Below are positions 24,878 to 32,962 of a DNA stretch of 64,000 nt, piece after piece (the first letter of the stretch is position 1; the number at the start of each line of letters is the position of its first letter). The notes beneath the pieces are model-generated. The model ran no database searches and was not told where the DNA came from. It worked only from the letters and a program-made list of their open reading frames with translations. The stretch is from contig JBKPND010000011.1 in the NCBI GenBank assembly GCA_046732465.1, positions 14,965-78,964 on the forward strand, read 5' to 3'. Source of the stretch: DASUPK01 sp046732465 (GTDB lineage Bacteria; Actinomycetota; Thermoleophilia; Solirubrobacterales; 70-9). The position numbers and the translations under genes are program-made.

Positions 24878-25420
24878 CTAGTCGTAGGTGGCTCGGACGA
24901 CCGCCAGGTCGTCGGCGGTCCACGTGATCTCGCCGCCGCACCACTCGGCGAGCTCCTCCGCGGTGTCAGGGAAGTCGAAGTCGGGCTCGATCGGCGTGAT
25001 CTGCGGCTCGGCCTTGACGACGTCGCCGATCACGAGCGCCCGCGACTGCTCGCGGACCCGCCTGAAGAGGGTGCGCTTCGCGTCGTCCTGCAGGTGGTGA
25101 ACCGAGAGCACCGAGATGACCAGATCCCATGGACCATCCGGCAGCGGATCCTCCATCCTTGCCAGCTGGACGTCGTCGTACTCCTCCCGCAGCCGGTAGA
25201 CCATGTCGGGGCTCGAGTCGAGACCGATCACCCAGGCGTCGGGATAGGTCTCGAGCAGGACCCGGGTGGTCTCACCGGTGCCCATGCCCAGCTCGAGGAC
25301 CCGGTCCGGGGCGAACGGAATCGCCTCCACGGTGGCCTTCTGGAGCTCGTCGTAGCGCGGGACTTCGGCCCGGATCTCCTCCAGGTAGGTCTCCGGGTTC
25401 CAGTGGAATTGCGCGCTCAA
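24878..25420 (-). CDS. Class I SAM-dependent methyltransferase
   Basis: 180 residues. Glycine-rich motif I 'VLELGMGTGETTRVLLE', the acidic 'VIGLDSSPDMVYRLREEY' and motif 'WDLVISVLSVHHL' define a Rossmann methyltransferase (methyltransf_25/11 type). Start TTG 25420 has no clear ribosome site. It sits 15 nt upstream of the enoyl-CoA hydratase gene on the same strand and may be cotranscribed. Substrate unknown. Confidence 0.8.
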   Translation of the reverse strand: MSAQFHWNPETYLEEIRAEVPRYDELQKATVEAIPFAPDRVLELGMGTGETTRVLLETYPDAWVIGLDSSPDMVYRLREEYDDVQLARMEDPLPDGPWDLVISVLSVHHLQDDAKRTLFRRVREQSRALVIGDVVKAEPQITPIEPDFDFPDTAEELAEWCGGEITWTADDLAVVRATYD

Positions 25421-25430
25421 GGTGAGTAGG

Positions 25431-25436
25431 TACCCT
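25431..25436 (+). promoter_or_regulatory. Putative -10 box (TACCCT) of DUF177 gene
   Basis: TACCCT ends 8 nt before GTG 25445. Confidence 0.3.
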
Positions 25437-25444
25437 CGAAGCGA

Positions 25445-25966
25445 GTGTATGCGGAAGGCGGAATCGTCGATCTCGAGCGGCTGGCGCTGTCCTCAGGACA
25501 AGCTCGCGCCCTCGATCTCGAGCTGGCGCTCGACCCGATCGAGCTCGGCGGCCAGACCTACGCGCCGACCGGTGGCGGAAGCGAGGCGCGGCTGGACGTC
25601 TCCCGCACGACCACCGGATATGCGCTGCGGCTTCGCTTCTCCACTGAGCTGACCGGCCCCTGCGTTCGCTGTCTCGAGGAGGCCGCGACCGATCTCGAGA
25701 TCGACGCCCGCGAGATCGATCAGGCGTCAGCCCAGGACGAGGAGCTCCGCAGCCCTTACGTCTCCGACGGAGATCTCGACGTCGGCCGCTGGGCCAACGA
25801 TGCCCTCGTCCTCGCCTTCCCGTCACAGCCGCTCTGCCGGGAGGACTGCGCCGGCCTCTGCTCGGTCTGCGGCGAGTCGCTGAACGACGCTGACCCCGAG
25901 GCCCACCGTCACTCTCAGGGCGGCGACCCGCGGATGGCGAAGCTGCGCGACTTGAAGCTGGACTGA
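25445..25966 (+). CDS. DUF177/YceD family protein
   Basis: 173 residues from GTG. The Cys pattern 'CVRCLEEA' and 'CREDCAGLCSVCGESLND' is diagnostic for YceD/DUF177, whose gene precedes rpmF in most bacteria. The protein is linked to 23S rRNA accumulation in E. coli and plants; mechanism not settled. Here it is 1.2 kb before rpmF with a threonine aldolase gene in between, an altered arrangement. Confidence 0.85.
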   Translation: MYAEGGIVDLERLALSSGQARALDLELALDPIELGGQTYAPTGGGSEARLDVSRTTTGYALRLRFSTELTGPCVRCLEEAATDLEIDAREIDQASAQDEELRSPYVSDGDLDVGRWANDALVLAFPSQPLCREDCAGLCSVCGESLNDADPEAHRHSQGGDPRMAKLRDLKLD

Positions 25967-25975
25967 CGCCCAGCC

Positions 25976-27016
25976 GTGTTCGTCGACCTCTACTCCGACA
26001 CCCAGACGCGGCCCAGTGAGGGCATGCGGGCGGCGATGGCCGCCGCCGAGGTCGGGGACGAGCAGAAGCGCGAGGACCCGACGACGAACGCGCTTCACGA
26101 GCGGGTGGCCGCTCTTCTCGGCCAGGAGGCCGGCCTGTTCCTGCCCTCCGGGACGATGTGCAACGAGATCGCCATCCGCCTCCACGTTCGCCCGGGCGGC
26201 GACGAGGTCTTCATCGGCCGAGACGCCCACCCGCTCGAGGCGGAAGCCGGTGGGCCGGCCGTGCTCTCCGGAGCCGTAATCACGGAGCTCGATGGGGAGG
26301 ACGGGACGTTCACCCCGGAGGCGCTCGAGGCCGCGATTCGCGCGCACCCGGCCGAAAGTCGCTACGTCCCGCGACCGCGCCTCGCCTGCGTCGAGCAGAC
26401 CGCGAATCTGCGGGGCGGCACCGTCTGGCCGCTCGAGCGGCTCAACGGCGTGCTCTCCATCGCGCGCGAGCACGGACTGAGAACTCACCTGGACGGCGCG
26501 CGCCTGATGAACGCCGTGGTGGCGAGCGGTATCGACGCCGACACCTGGGCGTCCGACTTCGACACCGCGTGGATCGACTTCACCAAGGGACTCGGCGCCC
26601 CGGTGGGTGCGTGCCTCGCCGGCTCAGCCGAGCTGATCGAGGAGGCGTGGCGCTGGAAGCAGATGCTCGGCGGCGCCATGCGGCAGTCAGGTGTCCTCGC
26701 GGCCGCCGGCATCTACGCGCTCGAGAACAACGTGGAGCGCCTTGCCGACGATCACGAGCGGGCGCGCCGCCTGGCGGAGGGCCTGGCGGAGATCCCGGGC
26801 ATCCAGATCGACCCGGCGCGGGTCGAGACCAACATCGTCATCTTCGAGGTCTCCGATGCCGAGGGCTTCTGCCGCTCGCTCGCAGCGAAGGACGTGAGGA
26901 TGGGCGCCCTCGACGATCGCCGCGTGCGGGCGGTCGCCCACCTCGACGTTGACGACGCGGGAATCGAGCGCGCCTTGGAAGCCACTCGGAGTGCAGTGTC
27001 CGCGAGCGTGAGCTGA
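25976..27016 (+). CDS. Low-specificity L-threonine aldolase / beta-eliminating lyase
   Basis: PLP enzyme splitting threonine into glycine and acetaldehyde. 346 residues from GTG. N-terminal 'DLYSDTQTRPSEGMRAAMAAAEVGDE' and 'NALHERVAALLGQEAGLFLPSGTMCN' are typical. The PLP lysine lies in 'IDFTKGLGAPVG', and 'THLDGARLMNAV' supplies the Asp that contacts the ring. Directly follows DUF177 (9-nt gap) and interrupts the DUF177-rpmF pair. The 3' region is followed by several hairpins. Confidence 0.9.
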   Translation: MFVDLYSDTQTRPSEGMRAAMAAAEVGDEQKREDPTTNALHERVAALLGQEAGLFLPSGTMCNEIAIRLHVRPGGDEVFIGRDAHPLEAEAGGPAVLSGAVITELDGEDGTFTPEALEAAIRAHPAESRYVPRPRLACVEQTANLRGGTVWPLERLNGVLSIAREHGLRTHLDGARLMNAVVASGIDADTWASDFDTAWIDFTKGLGAPVGACLAGSAELIEEAWRWKQMLGGAMRQSGVLAAAGIYALENNVERLADDHERARRLAEGLAEIPGIQIDPARVETNIVIFEVSDAEGFCRSLAAKDVRMGALDDRRVRAVAHLDVDDAGIERALEATRSAVSASVS

Positions 27017-27036
27017 TACGGCTTCGCCATCAGATC

Positions 27037-27112
27037 GCGGCCACAAGCGGCCGCCCCACATAACCGCTCGGGGCTACGCCCCTCGCTCATAGTGGTGCGG
27101 CCTAGTGGCCGC
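27037..27112. repeat. Cluster of three hairpins between threonine aldolase and rpmF
   Basis: Arms GCGGCC/GGCCGC occur twice (27037-27042 with 27049-27054, and 27097-27102 with 27107-27112) and flank GGGGC-TAC-GCCCC (27070-27082). The repeated arms could also pair over a longer distance. Probably transcription termination or an RNA processing region; no T run is seen. Confidence 0.4.
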
Positions 27113-27118
27113 TACCAT
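27113..27118 (+). promoter_or_regulatory. Putative -10 box (TACCAT) of rpmF
   Basis: TACCAT ends 9 nt before the rpmF ATG. Confidence 0.35.
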
Positions 27119-27127
27119 GCGCCGCCG

Positions 27128-27349
27128 ATGGCGGTCCCCAAGAAGCGACAGTCGAGGACGCGGCGCGACAAGCGGCGCGCGCAGCACAAGGTCTCGGCCC
27201 CGCGGCTGAACGAGTGCCCGCGCTGCCACAGCCCGCGTCTGCCGCATCGGGTCTGCCCGACGTGCGGGACATACGCGGGTCGTGAGGTGATCCGCCACGA
27301 GGCGCCCGAGCCGGCGCCGACGGGCGGAGAGCCCTCAGCTACCGAGTAG
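27128..27349 (+). CDS. rpmF: 50S ribosomal protein L32 (zinc-binding form)
   Basis: 73 residues. 'MAVPKKRQSRTRRDKRRAQHK' is the usual N-terminus and CPRC...CPTC the zinc ribbon. ATG 27128 is chosen because an upstream in-frame start at 27092 would add residues unlike any L32. The C-terminal tail (about 15 residues, Pro/Glu-rich) is an extension. Its TAG abuts the plsX ATG without a gap. Confidence 0.96.
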   Translation: MAVPKKRQSRTRRDKRRAQHKVSAPRLNECPRCHSPRLPHRVCPTCGTYAGREVIRHEAPEPAPTGGEPSATE

Positions 27350-28381
27350 ATGCCCTCGACGCTCCCCGTCGCGCTGGACGCCTACGGCGCGGACGGCGGA
27401 CCGGAACTCGTCCTGGAGGGGGCACGGCTCGCCGCCGCCGACGGCATCCCGGTTCGGATCTTCGGGCCGGGTGGCCTCCCCGTCAACGAAGGGATCGAGC
27501 TCGACCCCACCAGGGAATGGATCGGAAACGAGGCCGAGCCGGTGGCCGCCGTTCGCTCGACGCCCGAGGCATCGGTGGTCCGCGCCGCCGCCGCGGTGGC
27601 CGACGGCACCTGCAGCTCACTTGTCAGCGCCGGTTCCACCGGCGCCACGATGACGGCGGCGCTCTTCGCCCTCAAGCGGGCGCAGGGGGTTCACCGGCCC
27701 GCCCTCGCGGTGCAGTTCCCGGTGCCCGGCGCGGACGGCCCGCCGCTCGTGTTTCTCGATTGCGGCGCCAATACGGACGTGCGCCCGCAGCATCTGATCC
27801 AGTTCGCCTTCCTCGGCTCGGCGTTCAGCGCAGCGGTGCTGGGGGTCGAGAGCCCTCGCGTGGCGCTGCTCTCGGTGGGTGAGGAACAGAAGAAGGGGCG
27901 TGCCGACGTGGTCGAGGCTCACGAGGTTCTGGCCGATTCCGAGGGCATCCGCTTCATCGGCAACGTCGAGGGCCGGGATCTGCTGAGCGGCGAGGCTGAC
28001 GTGATCGTCACCGACGGCTTCACCGGAAACGTCACCCTGAAGACGGTGGAGGGGACGGCGAAGGCCGTGGCGTACGCCGTCCGCGAGGCCGCCCGGTCGG
28101 GCCCGCTCGCAGCGACTGGCGGGCTGCTCCTGCGGCGGGCCCTCGGAGGGCTGCGCCGGACGATGGATCCGAATGCGGTCGGCGGGGCGATCCTCCTCGG
28201 TCTGCGTGGCGTCGCCGTCGTGGCACACGGCAGCTCCACCCCCGACGGGATCGCAAATGCTGTTCGCCTGGCCCACCGCACGGTCACGGAACGCGCCGTC
28301 GAGCGCACGGGGGAGCTGCTCGCCGCCTCGGGCGCCACGCGCGACGCGCTGCGGGAGCCCTCGGGGATGGCGGGGCGATAG
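27350..28381 (+). CDS. plsX: Phosphate acyltransferase PlsX
   Basis: Converts acyl-ACP to acyl-phosphate for phospholipid synthesis; peripheral on the inner membrane. 343 residues. 'VALDAYGADGGPE' (usually DAMGGD) is altered at the start, while 'VSAGSTGATMTAALF', 'FLDCGANTDVRPQHL' and 'DGFTGNVTLKTVEG' are standard. Starts immediately after rpmF, and acpP follows 14 nt later. Works on ACP made by the next gene and could take acyl-phosphate from the FakA system as alternative input. Confidence 0.94.
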   Translation: MPSTLPVALDAYGADGGPELVLEGARLAAADGIPVRIFGPGGLPVNEGIELDPTREWIGNEAEPVAAVRSTPEASVVRAAAAVADGTCSSLVSAGSTGATMTAALFALKRAQGVHRPALAVQFPVPGADGPPLVFLDCGANTDVRPQHLIQFAFLGSAFSAAVLGVESPRVALLSVGEEQKKGRADVVEAHEVLADSEGIRFIGNVEGRDLLSGEADVIVTDGFTGNVTLKTVEGTAKAVAYAVREAARSGPLAATGGLLLRRALGGLRRTMDPNAVGGAILLGLRGVAVVAHGSSTPDGIANAVRLAHRTVTERAVERTGELLAASGATRDALREPSGMAGR

Positions 28382-28383
28382 GC

Positions 28384-28389
28384 GATAAT
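28384..28389 (+). promoter_or_regulatory. Putative -10 box (GATAAT) of acpP
   Basis: GATAAT differs from TATAAT at one base and ends 6 nt before the acpP ATG; acpP may thus have an extra leaderless transcript. Confidence 0.35.
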
Positions 28390-28395
28390 GCCGCA

Positions 28396-28644
28396 ATGGA
28401 ACGCGACGAAGTGATGAAGCTGGTGCGGGATCACCTGAGCACCGAGCTCGAGGTGGAGCCCGAGCGGATCCAGCCCGAAACCAAGTTTCGCGACGATCTC
28501 GACGCCGACTCGCTCGACCTCTACGAGCTGGTCATGGAGCTCGAGGATCGCTACGACATCCGCGTGAGCGAGGAAGAGGCGGCCCGGATCGAGACGGTCG
28601 GCGACGCCGTCGACTTCGTCACCGCGCGGGTGCCTGCCGCCTAG
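28396..28644 (+). CDS. acpP: Acyl carrier protein
   Basis: 82-residue acidic helical carrier of growing fatty acids. The 4'-phosphopantetheine attachment serine is in 'DADSLDLYEL'. Length and charge are typical. Between plsX and rnc as in most Gram-positive genomes. Confidence 0.96.
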   Translation: MERDEVMKLVRDHLSTELEVEPERIQPETKFRDDLDADSLDLYELVMELEDRYDIRVSEEEAARIETVGDAVDFVTARVPAA

Positions 28645-28667
28645 GGGAGGGGCTTCGACCTGATCCG

Positions 28668-29348
28668 ATGACACCAGCCACCGCCTCGCTGGCGGAGCTG
28701 TTCGCGGACGCCCCCGAAGAGCTGCGCCGGCAGGCCCTCTCTCACTCATCCTGGGTCGAGGCCCGCATCCACTCCTATGGCCGGCTCGCCTTTCTCGGCG
28801 ACAGCGTCCTGGGGCTCTCCGTCGCCGGCCTGCTCTTCGCCGATCACCCGGACGCGGACATCGGGGAGCTCACCAAGATCCTCAACCAGGCGGTCAGCGG
28901 GCGCGCCTGCGCCGAGGTCGCCCGCGAGCTTGGGCTCCCCCATCTGCTCGAGGCCCGTGCTCCACAGGACGGCGACGGACTGCCGGTGGAGACCCTCCTG
29001 GCCTCCGAGCGGACCCTCGCCTCCGTCTGCGAGGCCGTGATCGGGGCCAGCTATCTGGCACACGGGTTCGAGGCGACTTCCCACGCCGTGGTGGAGGCGT
29101 TCGGCGAAGAAATCGAGCAGGCCACGCGGGAGAGACTGGACTTCAAGTCCGAGCTGCAGGAGCGGCTCGCGCGCGACGGCACGACGGTCAGCTACGAGGT
29201 GACCGGGGAGGAGGGGCCGCCACACGATCGCCGCTTCGAGATCCGGGCGACCGTCCAGGGGCATGAGATCGGCGCCGGCTCCGGGCGGAGCAAGAAGGAG
29301 GCCGAGCAGGCGGCCGCGCGGCGCGCGCTGGAGAAACTGCGGAAGTAG
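28668..29348 (+). CDS. rnc: Ribonuclease III with altered active site
   Basis: 226 residues: RNase III domain (about 5-150) and dsRNA-binding domain (about 158-225, ending 'GSGRSKKEAEQAAARRALEKL'). Overall family membership is clear ('QALSHSSWVEAR', 'RLAFLGDSVLGLSV', 'GELTKILNQAVSG', 'VCEAVIGASYL'). By ungapped comparison with E. coli RNase III, E38, E41 and E65 correspond to Gly38, Ala41 and Ile65, and D114 to Ser119; only D45 and E117 (Glu122) remain. These acidic residues bind the catalytic metals, so cleavage may be weak or lost while dsRNA binding stays. No frameshift is seen. Position acpP-rnc-smc is normal. Confidence 0.88.
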   Translation: MTPATASLAELFADAPEELRRQALSHSSWVEARIHSYGRLAFLGDSVLGLSVAGLLFADHPDADIGELTKILNQAVSGRACAEVARELGLPHLLEARAPQDGDGLPVETLLASERTLASVCEAVIGASYLAHGFEATSHAVVEAFGEEIEQATRERLDFKSELQERLARDGTTVSYEVTGEEGPPHDRRFEIRATVQGHEIGAGSGRSKKEAEQAAARRALEKLRK

Positions 29349-29407
29349 CGGGAATCGCGTCCGGCCAGGGCGCGAGGCTTCCCATAGCTGGCACCCTTCC
29401 CAACCTC

Positions 29408-32400
29408 ATGTACCTGAAGGCCATCAACCTGAAGGGCTTCAAGTCCTTCCCCGACCGCACCCGGCTGACCTTCTCGCCGGGCGTCAGCGTGATCGTCGGC
29501 CCGAACGGGTCGGGCAAGTCGAACATCACCGACGCGGTGCTCTGGGCCCTCGGCGAGCAGAGCCCGACGGCGGTTCGCGGGCACCAGATGCGGGACGTCA
29601 TCTTCGCCGGCGGGAACGGGCAGTCGCCGCGGCGCTTCGCCGAGGTCGAGGTCGTGATCGACAACACCGAGGGCCGGGCGGCCAGCGAGTTCTCGGAGAT
29701 CTCGATCTCGCGTCGGATCGAGCGGAACGGCGAGGGCGAGTACAGGCTGAACGGAGCCCGCTGCCGCCTCGTCGACATCGTCGAGGCTCTCGCCGACACC
29801 AACATGGGCCGCGAGGCCCACTCCGTGATCAGCCAGGGCAGGGTGGAGCAGATCGTCCATTCCAAGCCCCGCGATCGGCGCCTCCTGATCGAGGAGGCCG
29901 CCGGCCTCGGCAAGCATCGCAAGCGCCGCCACAACGCTCAGCTCAAGCTCGATCGCACCCGCGAAAACCTGGAGCGCGCCACCGACGTCGAGCGCGAGGC
30001 CCGCTCCCGCCTGCGGCCGCTGAAGCGGCAGGCCGAGGCTGCCGAGCGCACCGCGAAGCTCGAACGCGAGTCAAGCGAGCTGCGCTCCCGGCTCGTCGCG
30101 GACGCGCTGCGGGCCCAGCAGGAGCAGCTCGCGACGGCCGAACGGAAGCTGGCCCAGGTTCGCGCGACCCGCGACTCGGTCGAGAAGCGCTTCGAAGAGG
30201 TTCGGGCGCGCCGCACGGCGATCGAGGAGCGGATCGCGGCCGGCGAGGAGGGCCGCCGGCGCCACGGGGAGCTGGTCGCGGATGCGCGCGCCGCCACCGA
30301 GCGCGTGCGGGCCCGCGCTGAGTCCCTGGAGATCGCCGAGCGCGACCTGCGCGCGGCGCTCGGGGAGCGACAGCTGCGCCTCGATGCCCTCGAGGCCGAG
30401 CCCGACGAGGCGGCCACCGCAACCCGGATCGCCGAGCTGGAGGGCGAGCTCGCCAAGCTCGGGGAAGACGCATCCGAAGAGGGTGTCCGGCTGCGTCAGG
30501 CGGCGGAGGAGGCCGAGCGCAAGCGAACCGCAGCCCGTGAGGCACTCGAGCCGCTCGAGGTGGCCGCAGAGGAGGCGGCCACGGCGCTTCGCCAGGCGAC
30601 TCAGATGCACGAGAGGGCGCGGGCCGAGGCGCGCAAGGCCTCCGAGCGGAAGGCGGCTCTGGCGGGCGAGTTGGCGGCGGTCGAAGCCAAGCTCGCCGCC
30701 GCCGCGGTCGAGGGTGAGCACGACGCGCTCGCCGGGCTGATCGAGACCGGCTCGGGCCTCGAGCGCGCGGTGTCCGCTGTCCTCGGAGAGCGCCTGCGCG
30801 CCTCGATCGTCGGCTCCATCGGCGAGGGGCGCGAGCGGCTCGCCGCCACGGAGGGCGCCGGACGCGCGCTGATCTCGACGGACTCCTCGGGAACGGCCAC
30901 GGAGTCACCGAAGGTCGGCGCCCGTCGGCTTCTGGACCTGGTCGAGGCCCGCGGCGAGGCTGGCCCGATCACCGAGCGGCTGCTGTCCGACGCCTGGCTG
31001 GTGGACGACCTCGACGGGCTCCCGGAGGGGTTCGGCGGCGTTGCGGTCACGGTCGACGGCGAGTGCTACGACGCGCGGGCCGGCGAGGTCCGCAGGCTGC
31101 CGCGGGAGGGGACCGATCCCGCGCTGGCGGCCCGCTCCGAGCGCGAGGAGCTCGCCTCCCGGCTCGCCCAGCGCGAGCAGACCGAGGAGCGGGCGAACAA
31201 AGATCTCGAGCGCGCCGAGTCCGCACTCGCCGAGGCGCGGAGCAGCGAGGATGAGACCCAGCAGGCGCTCAGGAGCGCGCGCCGTGAGCTCGACGAGGCC
31301 TCCGAGGAGGCGAGCCGCACGACCTGGCTCGCGGAGCGTCACGCGGAGCGCTCCGACGAGGGAGCCGGGTCCGGCGCGATCCAGCGCGCGAAGCTCGAGG
31401 CCGAGCTGGCTGCGGAGCGCCGCCACGCCGAGGCGGCTGAGCGTGCCAAGGAGAAGCGCCTCCGCGACCGACAGGAGCTCGAGCGGCGCATCGCGCTGGA
31501 GCAGGAGACGCTCCCAGCGCTGGGTCGCGCACGGGAGGCTTTGCTGGCGCTGGGGCGGAGCCTCGAGCGCCATGCCGCGACCCTGGCCGGGGCCGACGGG
31601 GATGGCGGCGCCGACGTCGCCGCGGAGCTTCGGGAGTGCTCACAGCAGGAATTCGGGCTGCAGGGTGAGCTTCGCGAGGCGAGCGAGGCGATGACGATCG
31701 CCGAGGTCGAGGCCACCCAGCTGCGCGGGCAGCGGGACGAGAGCACCGCGGAGCTGAAACGACTTGGCGAGGTCCTGGGCGAGAGCCTGGGTGCCGCGGA
31801 GGCGCCGCTCCCCGGCGAGGAGCGCGAGGCGATCGAGGCCCGGCTTGCACGGCTGCAGCGCAACCGCGAGCAGATCGGCCCGGTCAACCCGCTGGCCAAG
31901 CGCGAGTACGAGGAGGCCCGCGAACACGTCACCGAGCTCGCGGAGCAGCGCAAGGACCTGGAGAAGGCGATCACCGAGCTGCGCGCGCTGATCCGCCGCA
32001 CCGACAGGGAGATCGCGGCGGCCTTCGAGGAGACCTTCGAGGCGACCGCGCGCGGTTTCGAGGAGATGGTCGCCGAGCTCTTCCCGGGCGGCCGCGGCCG
32101 GTTGCGCCGCGTGGACGTCGGGGGCGCACCGCCGCCCTTCGCCGGCCAGCCGTCAGAGGACGAGGAGGATCTCGACGAGGAGCTCACCCCGCCCGACGAG
32201 GACGGCGGCGTCGAGATCGAGGTGACGCCCGCGGGGAAGTCGACGCGGCGCCTGTCGCTCCTCTCCGGCGGCGAGAAGTCCCTCGTCGCCCTCGCCTTCG
32301 TCTTCGCCGTGCTGATGGCGCGCCCCTGTCCCTTCTACATCCTCGACGAGGTCGAGGCCGCGCTCGACGACATCAATATCGACCGCTTCCTCCGCCTCGT

Positions 32401-32593
32401 CCGCCGCTTCGCCGAGCGCTCGCAGTTCATCGTCGTCACCCATCAGAAGCGGACGATGGACGCCGCCGACATCCTCTACGGGGTCAGCATGGGCGGTGAC
32501 GGCATCACCAAGGTCGTCTCGCGCAAGCTGCCGCGCGACGAGCTCGAGACGCTTCCGGGCGAGCCCGAGGCCGCCGCCGAGGCCGCCGCCTAG
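29408..32593 (+). CDS. smc: Chromosome partition/condensin protein SMC
   Basis: Large ATPase that compacts and segregates the chromosome with ScpA/ScpB (not in the window). 1061 residues, about 100 shorter than typical 1170-1190. N-terminal head with Walker A GPNGSGKSN (31-39); coiled coil to about 440; hinge about 440-560 ('AVSAVLGERLRASIVG', 'LLSDAWLVDDLDGLPEG'); returning coiled coil; C-terminal head with signature 'LSLLSGGEKSLVALAF' and Walker B 'PFYILDEVEAALDD'. The shortening lies in the coiled-coil arms. An acidic insert ('EDEEDLDEELTPPDEDGG') lies just before the C-terminal head motifs. Stop shared in CTAG with the convergent HNH gene. Confidence 0.94.
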   Translation: MYLKAINLKGFKSFPDRTRLTFSPGVSVIVGPNGSGKSNITDAVLWALGEQSPTAVRGHQMRDVIFAGGNGQSPRRFAEVEVVIDNTEGRAASEFSEISISRRIERNGEGEYRLNGARCRLVDIVEALADTNMGREAHSVISQGRVEQIVHSKPRDRRLLIEEAAGLGKHRKRRHNAQLKLDRTRENLERATDVEREARSRLRPLKRQAEAAERTAKLERESSELRSRLVADALRAQQEQLATAERKLAQVRATRDSVEKRFEEVRARRTAIEERIAAGEEGRRRHGELVADARAATERVRARAESLEIAERDLRAALGERQLRLDALEAEPDEAATATRIAELEGELAKLGEDASEEGVRLRQAAEEAERKRTAAREALEPLEVAAEEAATALRQATQMHERARAEARKASERKAALAGELAAVEAKLAAAAVEGEHDALAGLIETGSGLERAVSAVLGERLRASIVGSIGEGRERLAATEGAGRALISTDSSGTATESPKVGARRLLDLVEARGEAGPITERLLSDAWLVDDLDGLPEGFGGVAVTVDGECYDARAGEVRRLPREGTDPALAARSEREELASRLAQREQTEERANKDLERAESALAEARSSEDETQQALRSARRELDEASEEASRTTWLAERHAERSDEGAGSGAIQRAKLEAELAAERRHAEAAERAKEKRLRDRQELERRIALEQETLPALGRAREALLALGRSLERHAATLAGADGDGGADVAAELRECSQQEFGLQGELREASEAMTIAEVEATQLRGQRDESTAELKRLGEVLGESLGAAEAPLPGEEREAIEARLARLQRNREQIGPVNPLAKREYEEAREHVTELAEQRKDLEKAITELRALIRRTDREIAAAFEETFEATARGFEEMVAELFPGGRGRLRRVDVGGAPPPFAGQPSEDEEDLDEELTPPDEDGGVEIEVTPAGKSTRRLSLLSGGEKSLVALAFVFAVLMARPCPFYILDEVEAALDDINIDRFLRLVRRFAERSQFIVVTHQKRTMDAADILYGVSMGGDGITKVVSRKLPRDELETLPGEPEAAAEAAA

Positions 32594-32880
32594 TACGGGC
32601 GACGGAGGACGGGGCGCTGCCGCGGGCGGCGTGGCCGGTCGGGCCATTCGGGCCGCTCCCAGACGAGCTTCGCGCGCTCGGCGGCCTCCCGCTCCACCGC
32701 CGGATGGCAGCTCCGGCAAACCGGCTCGAGATTCTCGAGCACGTCCAGCCCTCCGTAACGCCGAGGGAGCTTGTGGTGCGCGACCAGGTCCTCGCGGCTT
32801 CCGCAGTAGACGCACGCCGCTCCACGCGTGACGAGCGCCGAGAGAGTCGCCCAGGAGAGATGGCCACCCGACTGTCGCAT
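32590..32880 (-). CDS. HNH endonuclease-fold protein
   Basis: 96 residues. The domain is compact: CVYCGSREDLVAHH (first Cys pair and the HH), 'NLEPVCRSCHPAVE' (second Cys pair and final His), the usual HNH zinc-finger nuclease layout. N- and C-terminal flanks are basic and Arg/Pro-rich. Many such stand-alone HNH genes exist without known role; could nick DNA or be a degraded mobile-element nuclease. Start ATG 32880; GTG 32883 also possible. Overlaps the smc 3' end by 4 nt and is divergent from ftsY. Confidence 0.8.
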   Translation of the reverse strand: MRQSGGHLSWATLSALVTRGAACVYCGSREDLVAHHKLPRRYGGLDVLENLEPVCRSCHPAVEREAAERAKLVWERPEWPDRPRRPRQRPVLRRPY

Positions 32881-32950
32881 CACGCCCTATCTCACACGGC
32901 ACACCGGATGCCGTCGCTTGATCCGGCGGCGGTGTTTGTGGCCGCCGCTT

Positions 32951-32956
32951 TAGGCT
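32951..32956 (+). promoter_or_regulatory. Putative -10 box (TAGGCT) of ftsY
   Basis: TAGGCT ends 6 nt before GTG 32963. Confidence 0.4.
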
Positions 32957-32962
32957 GGCGCC

